Virus record (IMG/VR): IMGVR_UViG_3300035156_000214 | Coordinates: 1 to 38,895 of that record | Origin: a virus | Strand: one strand, 5' to 3' | Length of the DNA: 38,895 bases | Shown: piece by piece, positions 16,660 to 22,666 of the stretch | How the letters are laid out: every line of letters begins with the position of its first letter | How positions within the stretch are numbered: position 1 is the stretch's first letter | Notes under the pieces: generated by a model | The model's input: the letters and a program-made list of their open reading frames with translations, nothing else | What the model was told of the DNA's origin: nothing | Databases searched by the model: none | Made by a program: the position numbers and the translations under genes

Positions 16660-17508
16660 ATGCCAAATTTTCGAATAGTTTCGGATAACGCAATTGATCG
16701 GGCGGACAGCCTTATCGCGTCGACGACTGCCGGCGCGCTGGCCGCCTCTAACCTGAAGACGGACAAGAAATCGTCTGTGTGGCGGTCGACGGTCATTACA
16801 GCAACGACCCTCACTGCGACCTGGGCGATCGCGGAAACAATCGCCTGCGCGGCGCTGGCCCCTTGTAACCTGTCCAGCATCGCCACTATCCGCGTGCAGC
16901 TCTATGACGCGGTTGCCGGCGGCAACTTGTTACTAGATACGGTCACGCTGCAGCCAAATAAGCTTGCTTGCCCTGCAGCTGCGGTCCCTCTGCGCGGCTT
17001 CACAGCAGCTGCAGCGGCGAGCGCGTATGCGTACGGTGGTGGTGCCTGCGCGCGGATCTGGTTCGCGTCGACGCCTGGGGTAAAGCGTATGGTCGTCACG
17101 CTGACGGATGCGGGTAACCTGCAGGGGTACATCGAGGCCGCCAGGCTCATCGCAGGGAAGTATTGGTCGCCCACCTACAATGCTGACTATGGAGCCTCCT
17201 TGACCCGTCAGGACCTCAGCAAACACTATCGAACGGACGCTGGCGACCTGATGACAGATGCCGGCACCAGGTCGCGCAAGATGCAGCTTCCATTGAGCTA
17301 CATGCCGCCTGCAGATCGCACGGCGCTGTTTAACATCCTCACCGGTAGCGGCATGGCCTGGCCGCTCCTGGTGAGCCTGTACCCCGACAACGCTGACCTC
17401 GAACTCGAGCGTGATCACACCATCTATGGCAGGCTCTCCAGCCTGTCAGCGATGATGATCGCCAACTTCAATGCTTACTCCAGTTCGCTCGAAATCGAAG
17501 AACTCTAG
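16660..17508 (+). CDS. Putative virion/tail-associated protein, 282 aa
   Basis: Start ATG 16660 with AAGGAAT upstream, 5 bp behind the preceding stop; an in-frame earlier start would lie inside that gene. Residues 1-60 hold FRIVSDNAIDRADSLIASTT followed by ALAASNLKTDKKSSVWRST, a pattern of phage proteins with a discoidin-like beta-sandwich in residues ~10-160 (GYIEAARLIAGKYW). The second half (YNADYGASLTRQDLSKHYRT; RTALFNILTGSGMAWPLLVS) is shared by unnamed tail-module proteins of related phages. It is the last gene before the lysis cassette terminator. A carbohydrate-binding tail accessory is possible. Confidence 0.78.
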   Translation: MPNFRIVSDNAIDRADSLIASTTAGALAASNLKTDKKSSVWRSTVITATTLTATWAIAETIACAALAPCNLSSIATIRVQLYDAVAGGNLLLDTVTLQPNKLACPAAAVPLRGFTAAAAASAYAYGGGACARIWFASTPGVKRMVVTLTDAGNLQGYIEAARLIAGKYWSPTYNADYGASLTRQDLSKHYRTDAGDLMTDAGTRSRKMQLPLSYMPPADRTALFNILTGSGMAWPLLVSLYPDNADLELERDHTIYGRLSSLSAMMIANFNAYSSSLEIEEL

Positions 17509-17529
17509 ACCGCCTCGCTTCACTCACCA

Positions 17530-17552
17530 AACCCGCCTCGAGCGGGTTTTTT
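17530..17552 (+). terminator. Rho-independent terminator between tail and lysis genes
   Basis: A 7-bp stem (AACCCGC / GCGGGTT), a 5-nt loop (CTCGA) and a T run. It sits 21 bp after the last tail gene and just before the ribosome site of the first lysis gene. The lysis genes then need read-through (antitermination) or their own start. Confidence 0.87.
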
Positions 17553-17564
17553 ATTAGGTTGCCC

Positions 17565-17918
17565 ATGCACCAGACCAATAGCAAGAAACCCGCACGTAAA
17601 GCGGTACCTCGCGCAGATGTGGAGGCCCGCCTGGAAAGGCTCGAAACCCTTGTCGAAAAGCTTTCGTTCGACACCCACGCGATCAAAGGAAACCTTGCCG
17701 CCAATACCGCACTCACCATTGAAGCTGTCGACAGCAACTCCGAAACCAAGGCGTTGCTGCAAAAAATCGACTTCAATCAGATGGCGGATTTGTTGGGTAA
17801 GTTCGAGAGCATGGCCGGGGGCGTGCGCGTGTTGGGATGGCTGGAGCGCCCGGCCAAATGGATTGCCGCAGTTGGTGCGGCTGTTGCAGTTATCTATTCA
17901 CTTTGGAACTCAAAATGA
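17565..17918 (+). CDS. Coiled-coil protein with C-terminal membrane segment, lysis cassette
   Basis: A 117-residue protein, ATG 17565 with TAGG 6 nt upstream. The N-terminus is basic (QTNSKKPARKAVPR), followed by a leucine-rich coiled coil (DVEARLERLETLVEKLSFD). Near the C-terminus is one membrane helix (AKWIAAVGAAVAVIYSLW) ending after a few polar residues. The layout resembles XhlA-type haemolysin/holin partners but sequence identity to that family is not evident to me. It overlaps the holin start (ATGA at 17915), so the two membrane proteins are probably co-produced and may interact. Confidence 0.8.
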   Translation: MHQTNSKKPARKAVPRADVEARLERLETLVEKLSFDTHAIKGNLAANTALTIEAVDSNSETKALLQKIDFNQMADLLGKFESMAGGVRVLGWLERPAKWIAAVGAAVAVIYSLWNSK

Positions 17919-18385
17919 TCTTGACTCTACTTTCAATGCTCGGCGGCGGCCTCATGCGGATCCTGCCTGAACTTGTTGGCTTCATGAATAAGAAGACCGA
18001 TAACAAGCACGAGCTGGCGATGCTGGACCGCCAGTTCCAACTCGAGGCGACCAGGTCGGCGGCTCGCGTCCATGAAATCGAAGTGCAGGGCGACATCAGC
18101 CAGGCCGTCGCGATGATGACTGCGCAGACCGAAGCGCTACGCGGTCAGATGCAGGTCGTCGGCGTGTGGTGGGTTGATGCGGCCAACTTCCTCGTGCGGC
18201 CGCTCACGACCTATTACTTCCTGCTGTTCTACGGAATCGTGAAGATGGCCACGATCGTGGTGGCCATGCGCGCAGCCGATCCGTGGGTTTCGATTATTCA
18301 GTGCTGGACGGATGAGGACGCGGCGATCTTGGCGGGGATCCTTTCGTTTTGGTTCGTTGGCCGCGTCTTCGACAAAAACAAATGA
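17915..18385 (+). CDS. Holin, 3TM family-like
   Basis: A 156-residue protein, ATG 17915 in an ATGA overlap with the previous gene. It follows the layout of the 3TM holin family: an N-terminal short amphipathic segment (ILTLLSMLGGGLMRILPELV), a charged helix with KHELAMLDRQFQLEATRSAA, then membrane helices (VVGVWWVDAANFLVRPLTTY, YYFLLFYGIVKMATIVVAMR) and a C-terminal AAILAGILSFWFVGRVF. It would form inner-membrane lesions that let the lysozyme reach the peptidoglycan. Its stop overlaps the lysozyme start at 18382. Confidence 0.88.
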   Translation: MILTLLSMLGGGLMRILPELVGFMNKKTDNKHELAMLDRQFQLEATRSAARVHEIEVQGDISQAVAMMTAQTEALRGQMQVVGVWWVDAANFLVRPLTTYYFLLFYGIVKMATIVVAMRAADPWVSIIQCWTDEDAAILAGILSFWFVGRVFDKNK

Positions 18386-18909
18386 GCGCCATCAAGCTCG
18401 CTGTCCCGCTAGTGAAGATGGCCGAGGGGCTTTGCCTGCGGGCGTATCCGGATCCAAAGTCCCCTCTGTCAGATGCATTGTCGCAACGCAATCTCCTTCG
18501 GAAATACAAGGCATTCGCTGCTGAGATCCCGCCTGATCTGCGGCACCTTTCCGGAGCGCCGTGGACTATCGGCTATGGGGAGACACTCGGGATTGTCGAG
18601 GGCATGGTCTGGACGAAGGAAAAGGCCGAACTGGAGCTTGTGCGGCGCTTGGTAGGATTTGCCAAGGGCGTCCTCAGGCGCTGCCCCCAGTTGCATTTGG
18701 AACCGGACACGCGGCTCGCTGCGTGCATCTCGTTCGCCTACAACGTCGGCCTGGGGGCATTCGGCTCCAGCTCGGTCTGCAGGCATACGACCAGGCGAGA
18801 GTATCAAGCCGCAGCCGGGTCGCTCCGATTGTGGAACAAGGCGGGTGGCCGCGTGATGCCAGGCCTTACGACGCGGCGGGCCCTGGAGCGCGATCTTTAC
18901 CTGCAATAG
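18382..18909 (+). CDS. Endolysin, GH24 lysozyme
   Basis: A 175-residue phage lysozyme that cleaves the glycan strand of peptidoglycan. The expected catalytic residues are visible: Glu15 (VKMAEGLCLRAYPDP), Asp24 and Thr62 (APWTIGYGET), and the family signature around residues 116-125 (ISFAYNVGLGAFGSSS). Between Asp24 and Thr62 there is an insertion of about 30 residues not present in T4 or P22 lysozyme. No signal peptide or membrane anchor is seen, so release depends on the holin. Start is ATG 18382 in an ATGA overlap. No Rz/Rz1 pair follows. Confidence 0.93.
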   Translation: MSAIKLAVPLVKMAEGLCLRAYPDPKSPLSDALSQRNLLRKYKAFAAEIPPDLRHLSGAPWTIGYGETLGIVEGMVWTKEKAELELVRRLVGFAKGVLRRCPQLHLEPDTRLAACISFAYNVGLGAFGSSSVCRHTTRREYQAAAGSLRLWNKAGGRVMPGLTTRRALERDLYLQ

Positions 18910-18914
18910 AAAAA

Positions 18915-18940
18915 GCCGAGTGCAGACGTCCGCACTCGGC
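18915..18940. terminator. Hairpin terminator behind the lysozyme, containing palindrome copy 2
   Basis: A 9-bp stem (GCCGAGTGC / GCACTCGGC) with an 8-nt loop. On the minus strand it is followed by TTTTT, so it should stop leftward transcripts; on the + strand only a short T4 follows. The central GTGCAGACGTCCGCAC (18920-18935) is a one-mismatch copy of the dispersed palindrome, so one element seems to serve two purposes. Confidence 0.75.
18920..18935. repeat. Dispersed palindrome, copy 2 (one mismatch)
   Basis: GTGCAGACGTCCGCAC differs from the consensus at position 12 (C for T). It is embedded in the hairpin terminator at the border between the lysis genes and the integration region. Confidence 0.8.
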
Positions 18941-19264
18941 GTACCTTTTGGCGTAACTTTGGTGTTTCAGGAGGCTATTCTCATAGGGTGGAAACCCTGC
19001 TGCATCATAGGCGTATGCTTGCCTTGGGGTATGTTCGCAACCTCTTGATTTGATACCATATTCATCGTTAAGCTATTGATTCCTCGGGCAATCCTTTAAC
19101 ATCGGGTTTCTTCGTTGATAGTCACAACGCCCCACAAAGCACCACAACACTTGCTAGTTTAGCGTAGCTTTTTTTGCGCTTTAAAAAAAGCTACGCTAAA
19201 CTTCGCCTTCGTTTTCCCGCTCCTCGGGAAAAGCTACGCCGGACCTACGCCGGCAGAGGGCAAT
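18941..19264. other. Gene-free integration region, probable attP
   Basis: About 320 bp without a convincing gene between the lysozyme terminator and the integrase. It is AT-richer than its surroundings. It contains a small hairpin (AGGGTGGAAACCCT, near 18987-19000), a perfect 18-bp inverted repeat (19158-19200) and further copies of the AGCTACGC/CCTACGCC motif up to the integrase start. Integrases of this class carry attP next to their gene, so this is the best place for it. I see no tRNA 3' end remnant and cannot name the core sequence. Confidence 0.6.
19158..19200. repeat. Perfect 18-bp inverted repeat upstream of integrase
   Basis: Left arm TTTAGCGTAGCTTTTTTT (19158-19175), spacer GCGCTTT, right arm its exact reverse complement (19183-19200). 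The core AGCTACGC occurs again at about 19230 and a similar CCTACGCC at about 19243. This could be arm-type binding sites for integrase or excisionase, or a terminator shielding int from late transcription, with T or A runs on both strands. Confidence 0.75.
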
Positions 19265-20551
19265 ATGCAATTCGACGCGCGCGCGGCCAAGCTGCTCACT
19301 GCAGGACAGCACTTTACCATTTCCGATTGCCCTGGGTTGCGCCTGGAGGCATCGACCGCGCGACGCAGCTGGATCTATCGCTACAAAAGTCCCGTCGACG
19401 GGCGCATGCGCCAGGTCAAACTGGGCGAGTGGCCGGCCATGTCGCCGGCAGCGGCAGAGGTCGAGTGGGAGAAGCGCCGGGCCGATCGCGACGCTGGCGT
19501 CGACCTTTCGGCCGAGAGCAAGGCCGCGCGCGCCGCCGATCGGGCGGCGCAGCTGGTCGAGAAGGAGCGGCAGCGCAACGGCGTGCTGACGGTCGGGCGC
19601 GTTTTCGAGGAGTACCTGGTCGAGCGCGTGGAAAAGAACCGGGCCAAGAAGGGCGCAGCCGAGATCCGGCGCATGTTCAACACAATGCTTGGCGACACGG
19701 CGGACATCGAGGCTGCGACGCTGACCCGCAAGCAGGCGTTCGATCTGATCAGCCGCTACCTCGACATACCGGTCCAGGCGGCAAAGCTGCGGGCCGAGAT
19801 GGGCGCGGCCTGGGACTACTCGCACGACGCCGGCCGGCTGCCCGAGTCGGCGCCGAACTGGTGGCGATTGATCATGCGCGGCCAACTTAAGAGCAAGGGC
19901 CGAACGATCGAGGGCAAATCTGTCGGCACGAAAAAGCGGGTCCTGGACAACGCGGAGCTGGCCACGCTGATTCCTTGGCTGCCCAACTTTTCGCGCCTGG
20001 CCGAAGACGTTCTCACGCTATACCTGTGGACATGCACGCGCGGGGCGGAAATTACGCAGATGGAAAAGCACGAGCTTAGCGACGAGATCGACGGCTTGTG
20101 GTGGACTTGCCCAAAAGAGAAGACCAAGAACGACTGGCGGGAGAATGCGGGCGACTTGCGCGTGCCCCTGGTTGGACGGGCCGAGACGATCGTGCGGAGG
20201 AGGGCGGCGGCAGCAGCGGGATCGTACTTGTTTCCTGCGAGGGGAGAAACGCCTTGGGTGCAGCAGAAGGTGATCGGTGTTGCGGTTTGGTCAGCAATGC
20301 CCTACAGCAAAGTGCATCCGGAACGGGTGCGGCCACGGCTGCCGGTGACCAGGTGGGCGCCGCACGATCTTCGACGCTCTGGCCGTACGCTGCTGGCAGC
20401 ACTTGGCTGCCCTGATGATGTTGCCGAGGCGGTGATCGGTCACATGCCGCCCGGCTTGAAAGGCGTGTATAACTTGCACAAGTACGATAAGGAGCGGCGG
20501 CTTTGGCTGACCAGGTTGAGCGATCACCTGGAGAGCCTTGTCACCGCCTAG
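19265..20551 (+). CDS. int: Tyrosine integrase (site-specific recombinase)
   Basis: A 428-residue tyrosine recombinase of the P4/DUF4102 type. The N-terminal ~90 residues are the arm-binding beta domain (FTISDCPGLRLEAS, SWIYRYKSP, VKLGEWPAMSPAAA). The core-binding domain follows (~105-215), then the catalytic domain. Catalytic residues are seen: Arg259 (LWTCTRGAEI), Lys near 284-286 (PKEKTKND), His367-x-x-Arg370 (APHDLRRSGRT), His393 (IGHMPPG) and Tyr402 (GVYNLHKY). Start ATG 19265 has AGAGGG 5 nt upstream. It ends in a CTAG shared tail to tail with the excisionase candidate on the other strand. Confidence 0.95.
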   Translation: MQFDARAAKLLTAGQHFTISDCPGLRLEASTARRSWIYRYKSPVDGRMRQVKLGEWPAMSPAAAEVEWEKRRADRDAGVDLSAESKAARAADRAAQLVEKERQRNGVLTVGRVFEEYLVERVEKNRAKKGAAEIRRMFNTMLGDTADIEAATLTRKQAFDLISRYLDIPVQAAKLRAEMGAAWDYSHDAGRLPESAPNWWRLIMRGQLKSKGRTIEGKSVGTKKRVLDNAELATLIPWLPNFSRLAEDVLTLYLWTCTRGAEITQMEKHELSDEIDGLWWTCPKEKTKNDWRENAGDLRVPLVGRAETIVRRRAAAAAGSYLFPARGETPWVQQKVIGVAVWSAMPYSKVHPERVRPRLPVTRWAPHDLRRSGRTLLAALGCPDDVAEAVIGHMPPGLKGVYNLHKYDKERRLWLTRLSDHLESLVTA

Positions 20552-20793
20552 TTGGTTTTGCATTTTGACTTCTTCGCGCCGGTGTTTTCAGGCGGCAGGT
20601 TGTCGGCAACAGGGCGCTCCTCCGCCCACGCCTCTACTTCGCGGTACAGCCAGCCGACCCGACGAGGAGACAGTTCGCGCGGCTGCGGGAATGCCTTCTC
20701 GCGCACCAGGCGCTGCACCGCGGACTCGCTCAACGAGACGAATACCGCCACGGTGGGGAGGTCCAGCAGCAGCGGCGGTACTAAGTTTTTCAT
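20548..20793 (-). CDS. AlpA-like helix-turn-helix protein, likely excisionase
   Basis: An 81-residue protein. The fold is the small winged MerR/AlpA type: DLPTVAVFVSLSESAVQRLV is the helix-turn-helix, followed by FPQPRELSPRRVGWLYREVE, whose WLYREVEAW end is characteristic of AlpA and excisionase proteins. The C-terminal tail is basic (GAKKSKCKTN). It is the last gene of the leftward operon and its stop overlaps the integrase stop, the ideal place for an Xis partner. It starts in an ATGA overlap with the gene before it (20790). A role in regulating integrase transcription is also possible, as for P4-type AlpA. Confidence 0.88.
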   Translation of the reverse strand: MKNLVPPLLLDLPTVAVFVSLSESAVQRLVREKAFPQPRELSPRRVGWLYREVEAWAEERPVADNLPPENTGAKKSKCKTN

Positions 20794-21398
20794 GACGTCT
20801 TTCCCTTCGTTTCGCTCATCGCATGGTCGACCAGGTCGCGGCCCTTGTAGCCCGCGATGAGGGCGCGGGCTAGCGCCATCGTCCTGGCATCAGCCAACGC
20901 CTCATCGTTGCCACAGATGATTGGGAGAACCCACTCAAGGCGGGTGGTGTCGGCGCTGTCTGCCGGCAGGATTGAGCGTAAGCGAGCGACTTCGTCACGA
21001 ACGATATCCGCGCGGTGCTGTCCCAATTTCGCAAGCGGGAACCGGTTCTGCTGGAAGTCCGTCTGAATCCAATCGGTCTTGTCGATCCACTCCTTGTTAG
21101 CGACGTCGCCCGAGTGCATGAGCAGCACCCACTTATTTACAAAGGATGCGATATGCCCGAGGGCGTACCCGCCGATTTGCTGGCCGAACGTCTCGCGAAA
21201 TACGGCTTGGAAAAGCGGAGTGTCGATGCTATCCCCCAGGTGAGGCCGCGGAGCGTCGATGCACGGACAGCGCATGCCCCAAGAAATGCCGGTACCGAAA
21301 CAAGCCTCGCAGCCGGCAACAGCTCCCGCGTCGCATGCGCAAGCCTTGCCGAACGAGTGCCCTGTGCCGGAGCAGATGTCGCAATCGGCGCGGTTCAT
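20790..21398 (-). CDS. DnaJ-like zinc-motif protein, unknown function
   Basis: A 202-residue protein, start ATG 21398 in an ATGA overlap with the preceding gene. Residues 5-52 contain CDICSGTGHSFGKACACDAG, then CEACFGTGISWGMRCPC, i.e. CxxCxGxG repeats as in the DnaJ zinc domain, probably binding two zinc ions. The rest (~60-200) is helical, with FRETFGQQIGGYALGHIASF and DIVRDEVARLRSILPAD. There is no J-domain, so it is not a chaperone of the DnaJ type; similar cysteine-rich proteins occur in phages without known function. Confidence 0.82.
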   Translation of the reverse strand: MNRADCDICSGTGHSFGKACACDAGAVAGCEACFGTGISWGMRCPCIDAPRPHLGDSIDTPLFQAVFRETFGQQIGGYALGHIASFVNKWVLLMHSGDVANKEWIDKTDWIQTDFQQNRFPLAKLGQHRADIVRDEVARLRSILPADSADTTRLEWVLPIICGNDEALADARTMALARALIAGYKGRDLVDHAMSETKGKTS

Positions 21399-21775
21399 GC
21401 CTTCACCCCGCCAACGTGCTTCGCAAGGAAGGTCAGCAGCAGGTCCTGCAGGCCGTCGACGCATGCTTCGTCGCCGTTGTGCCAGCCTTTAGCGATAAGC
21501 TCCTGTGCGAACGTCTCGGCGGCGTCGCGGGTGAACTGGTGCGGCGTGCGTGCGCTGCCCATGACGTCGAGGAGCGATACCCACGGTCCGTGCTGGCGGT
21601 CGATCTTCATGCCGCCGTATGGGCTGGTCGTGTATCTGGTCAGGTCCGCGATCTGGACTATCACGCCGCTGAGGACCATCTTCTCGAGAACGGCGATACG
21701 GCGGAGGGCGCAGGGATACGGGTGTGCATCGGGGTAGCCGGATGCGGCCAACGGCATTTGGAAGGGCTTGTTCAT
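21395..21775 (-). CDS. Conserved-looking phage protein of unknown function
   Basis: A 126-residue protein from ATG 21775, which has GGAG 6-7 nt upstream. The frame remains open further upstream to a GTG at 21916 that touches the stop of the pseudo-helicase gene, so a 173-residue form is possible. Visible parts: ALRRIAVLEKMVLSGVIVQI near the start, then HGPWVSLLDVMGSARTPHQF and a C-terminal helix CVDGLQDLLLTFLAKHVGGV. No motif recognised. It overlaps the next gene by ATGA, so it is translated within the operon. Confidence 0.72.
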   Translation of the reverse strand: MNKPFQMPLAASGYPDAHPYPCALRRIAVLEKMVLSGVIVQIADLTRYTTSPYGGMKIDRQHGPWVSLLDVMGSARTPHQFTRDAAETFAQELIAKGWHNGDEACVDGLQDLLLTFLAKHVGGVKA

Positions 21776-21915
21776 GACTGGCTCCACAGGGAAGGAAAAA
21801 GCGCGATCGATCTTGCTCATAAGAGCGGCGCGATACTGGCCGAATGATTGGAAGGTGCAAGCATGCGAGTCATCGGCGATGACAGCCCGCAGCTGTAGCA
21901 GCTCGGGCGCAAGCA

Positions 21916-22650
21916 CTATGCGAACTCCCTGGCTTCGACCGCCAAACGCGGCGGCTCGCTAAACTGGTTGAAGTCCACCAGGTCGACGCCATGCGTGAGG
22001 TAATCGCGGAACGCGTCGATCCCCCCGTTCGCGATCTCATCTGCCACTGCGTCGTAAAAAATACGCTCGCGCTTCGGTGGAGCTTCGACAACAAACAGCC
22101 GCCGATTTGTTGCGCTCAGGGGGAGGAAGTTTTCAGACCCGGATAGGAAGACGAAATTGATCCGGTTGTCGATCTGGACGGGCTCAAGTCCCTTGCGGTT
22201 AAGTTCAATCTTTGGCGATGTTACGAACAAGCTTATCGCCGCCTTGGCAACCGGCTGTGTGGTATCGACAAGCGCAAAGCGGGCAGCGTGTGCCCAACCG
22301 TTAAACGCCCTGGATAAGTCATTTTGGTGAAGAACGCGGGCCGAATGAGAGTACATCGCGGCCATGACCATACCGAAGAACATCGTGCTTCCTGTGCCTG
22401 GCTGGCCGTTGACGTGGATGGCGTACTGCATCTTCGCGCCCGGATGCTGCAGGGGGTAGGCGAGCCACTTGACCAAGTAACGGTAAGTGCGCTGGTCGAA
22501 GTCGCACAGGTGCATGAGCAGCGCGTTGATGTTAGTGCAGTTGGCGGGCATGGTTTTCGGCGTCGGCGTGATGACACGGCTCACCGTGCGGATTACGGTC
22601 TTGGCCGAGGTAACGAGGCGCTTGATGAGTGCGTTTGTGCTTGGGTGCAT
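21916..22650 (-). CDS. Truncated D5/SF3 helicase paralog with dead Walker motifs
   Basis: A 244-residue protein, start ATG 22650 with GAGGATCATC before it. It is clearly similar over nearly its full length to residues ~590-800 of the phage's own primase-helicase. Examples are KWLAYPLQHPGAKMQYAIHV against RWLAYPLRNAGAKMETSIIM, and RINFVFLSGSENFLPLSATN against QMNFVFLSNELQPLALDKTD. The P-loop reads GQPGTGST (82-89), with Ser where the active copy has Lys, and the Walker B region reads LVDTTQ where the active copy has VADEVV, so the catalytic Glu is gone. The Toprim domain is absent. The frame is intact and coupled to its neighbours, so it is not simple decay. It may bind DNA or the active hexamer and block replication; this is inference. 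Confidence 0.85.
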   Translation of the reverse strand: MHPSTNALIKRLVTSAKTVIRTVSRVITPTPKTMPANCTNINALLMHLCDFDQRTYRYLVKWLAYPLQHPGAKMQYAIHVNGQPGTGSTMFFGMVMAAMYSHSARVLHQNDLSRAFNGWAHAARFALVDTTQPVAKAAISLFVTSPKIELNRKGLEPVQIDNRINFVFLSGSENFLPLSATNRRLFVVEAPPKRERIFYDAVADEIANGGIDAFRDYLTHGVDLVDFNQFSEPPRLAVEAREFA

Positions 22651-22666
22651 GATGATCCTCTGTGAG

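Noticed and set aside
19174-19890. 238-residue + strand frame overlapping the integrase
   Set aside because: Alternative frame of the integrase gene with very high Arg/Gly content; the integrase frame contains all catalytic residues.
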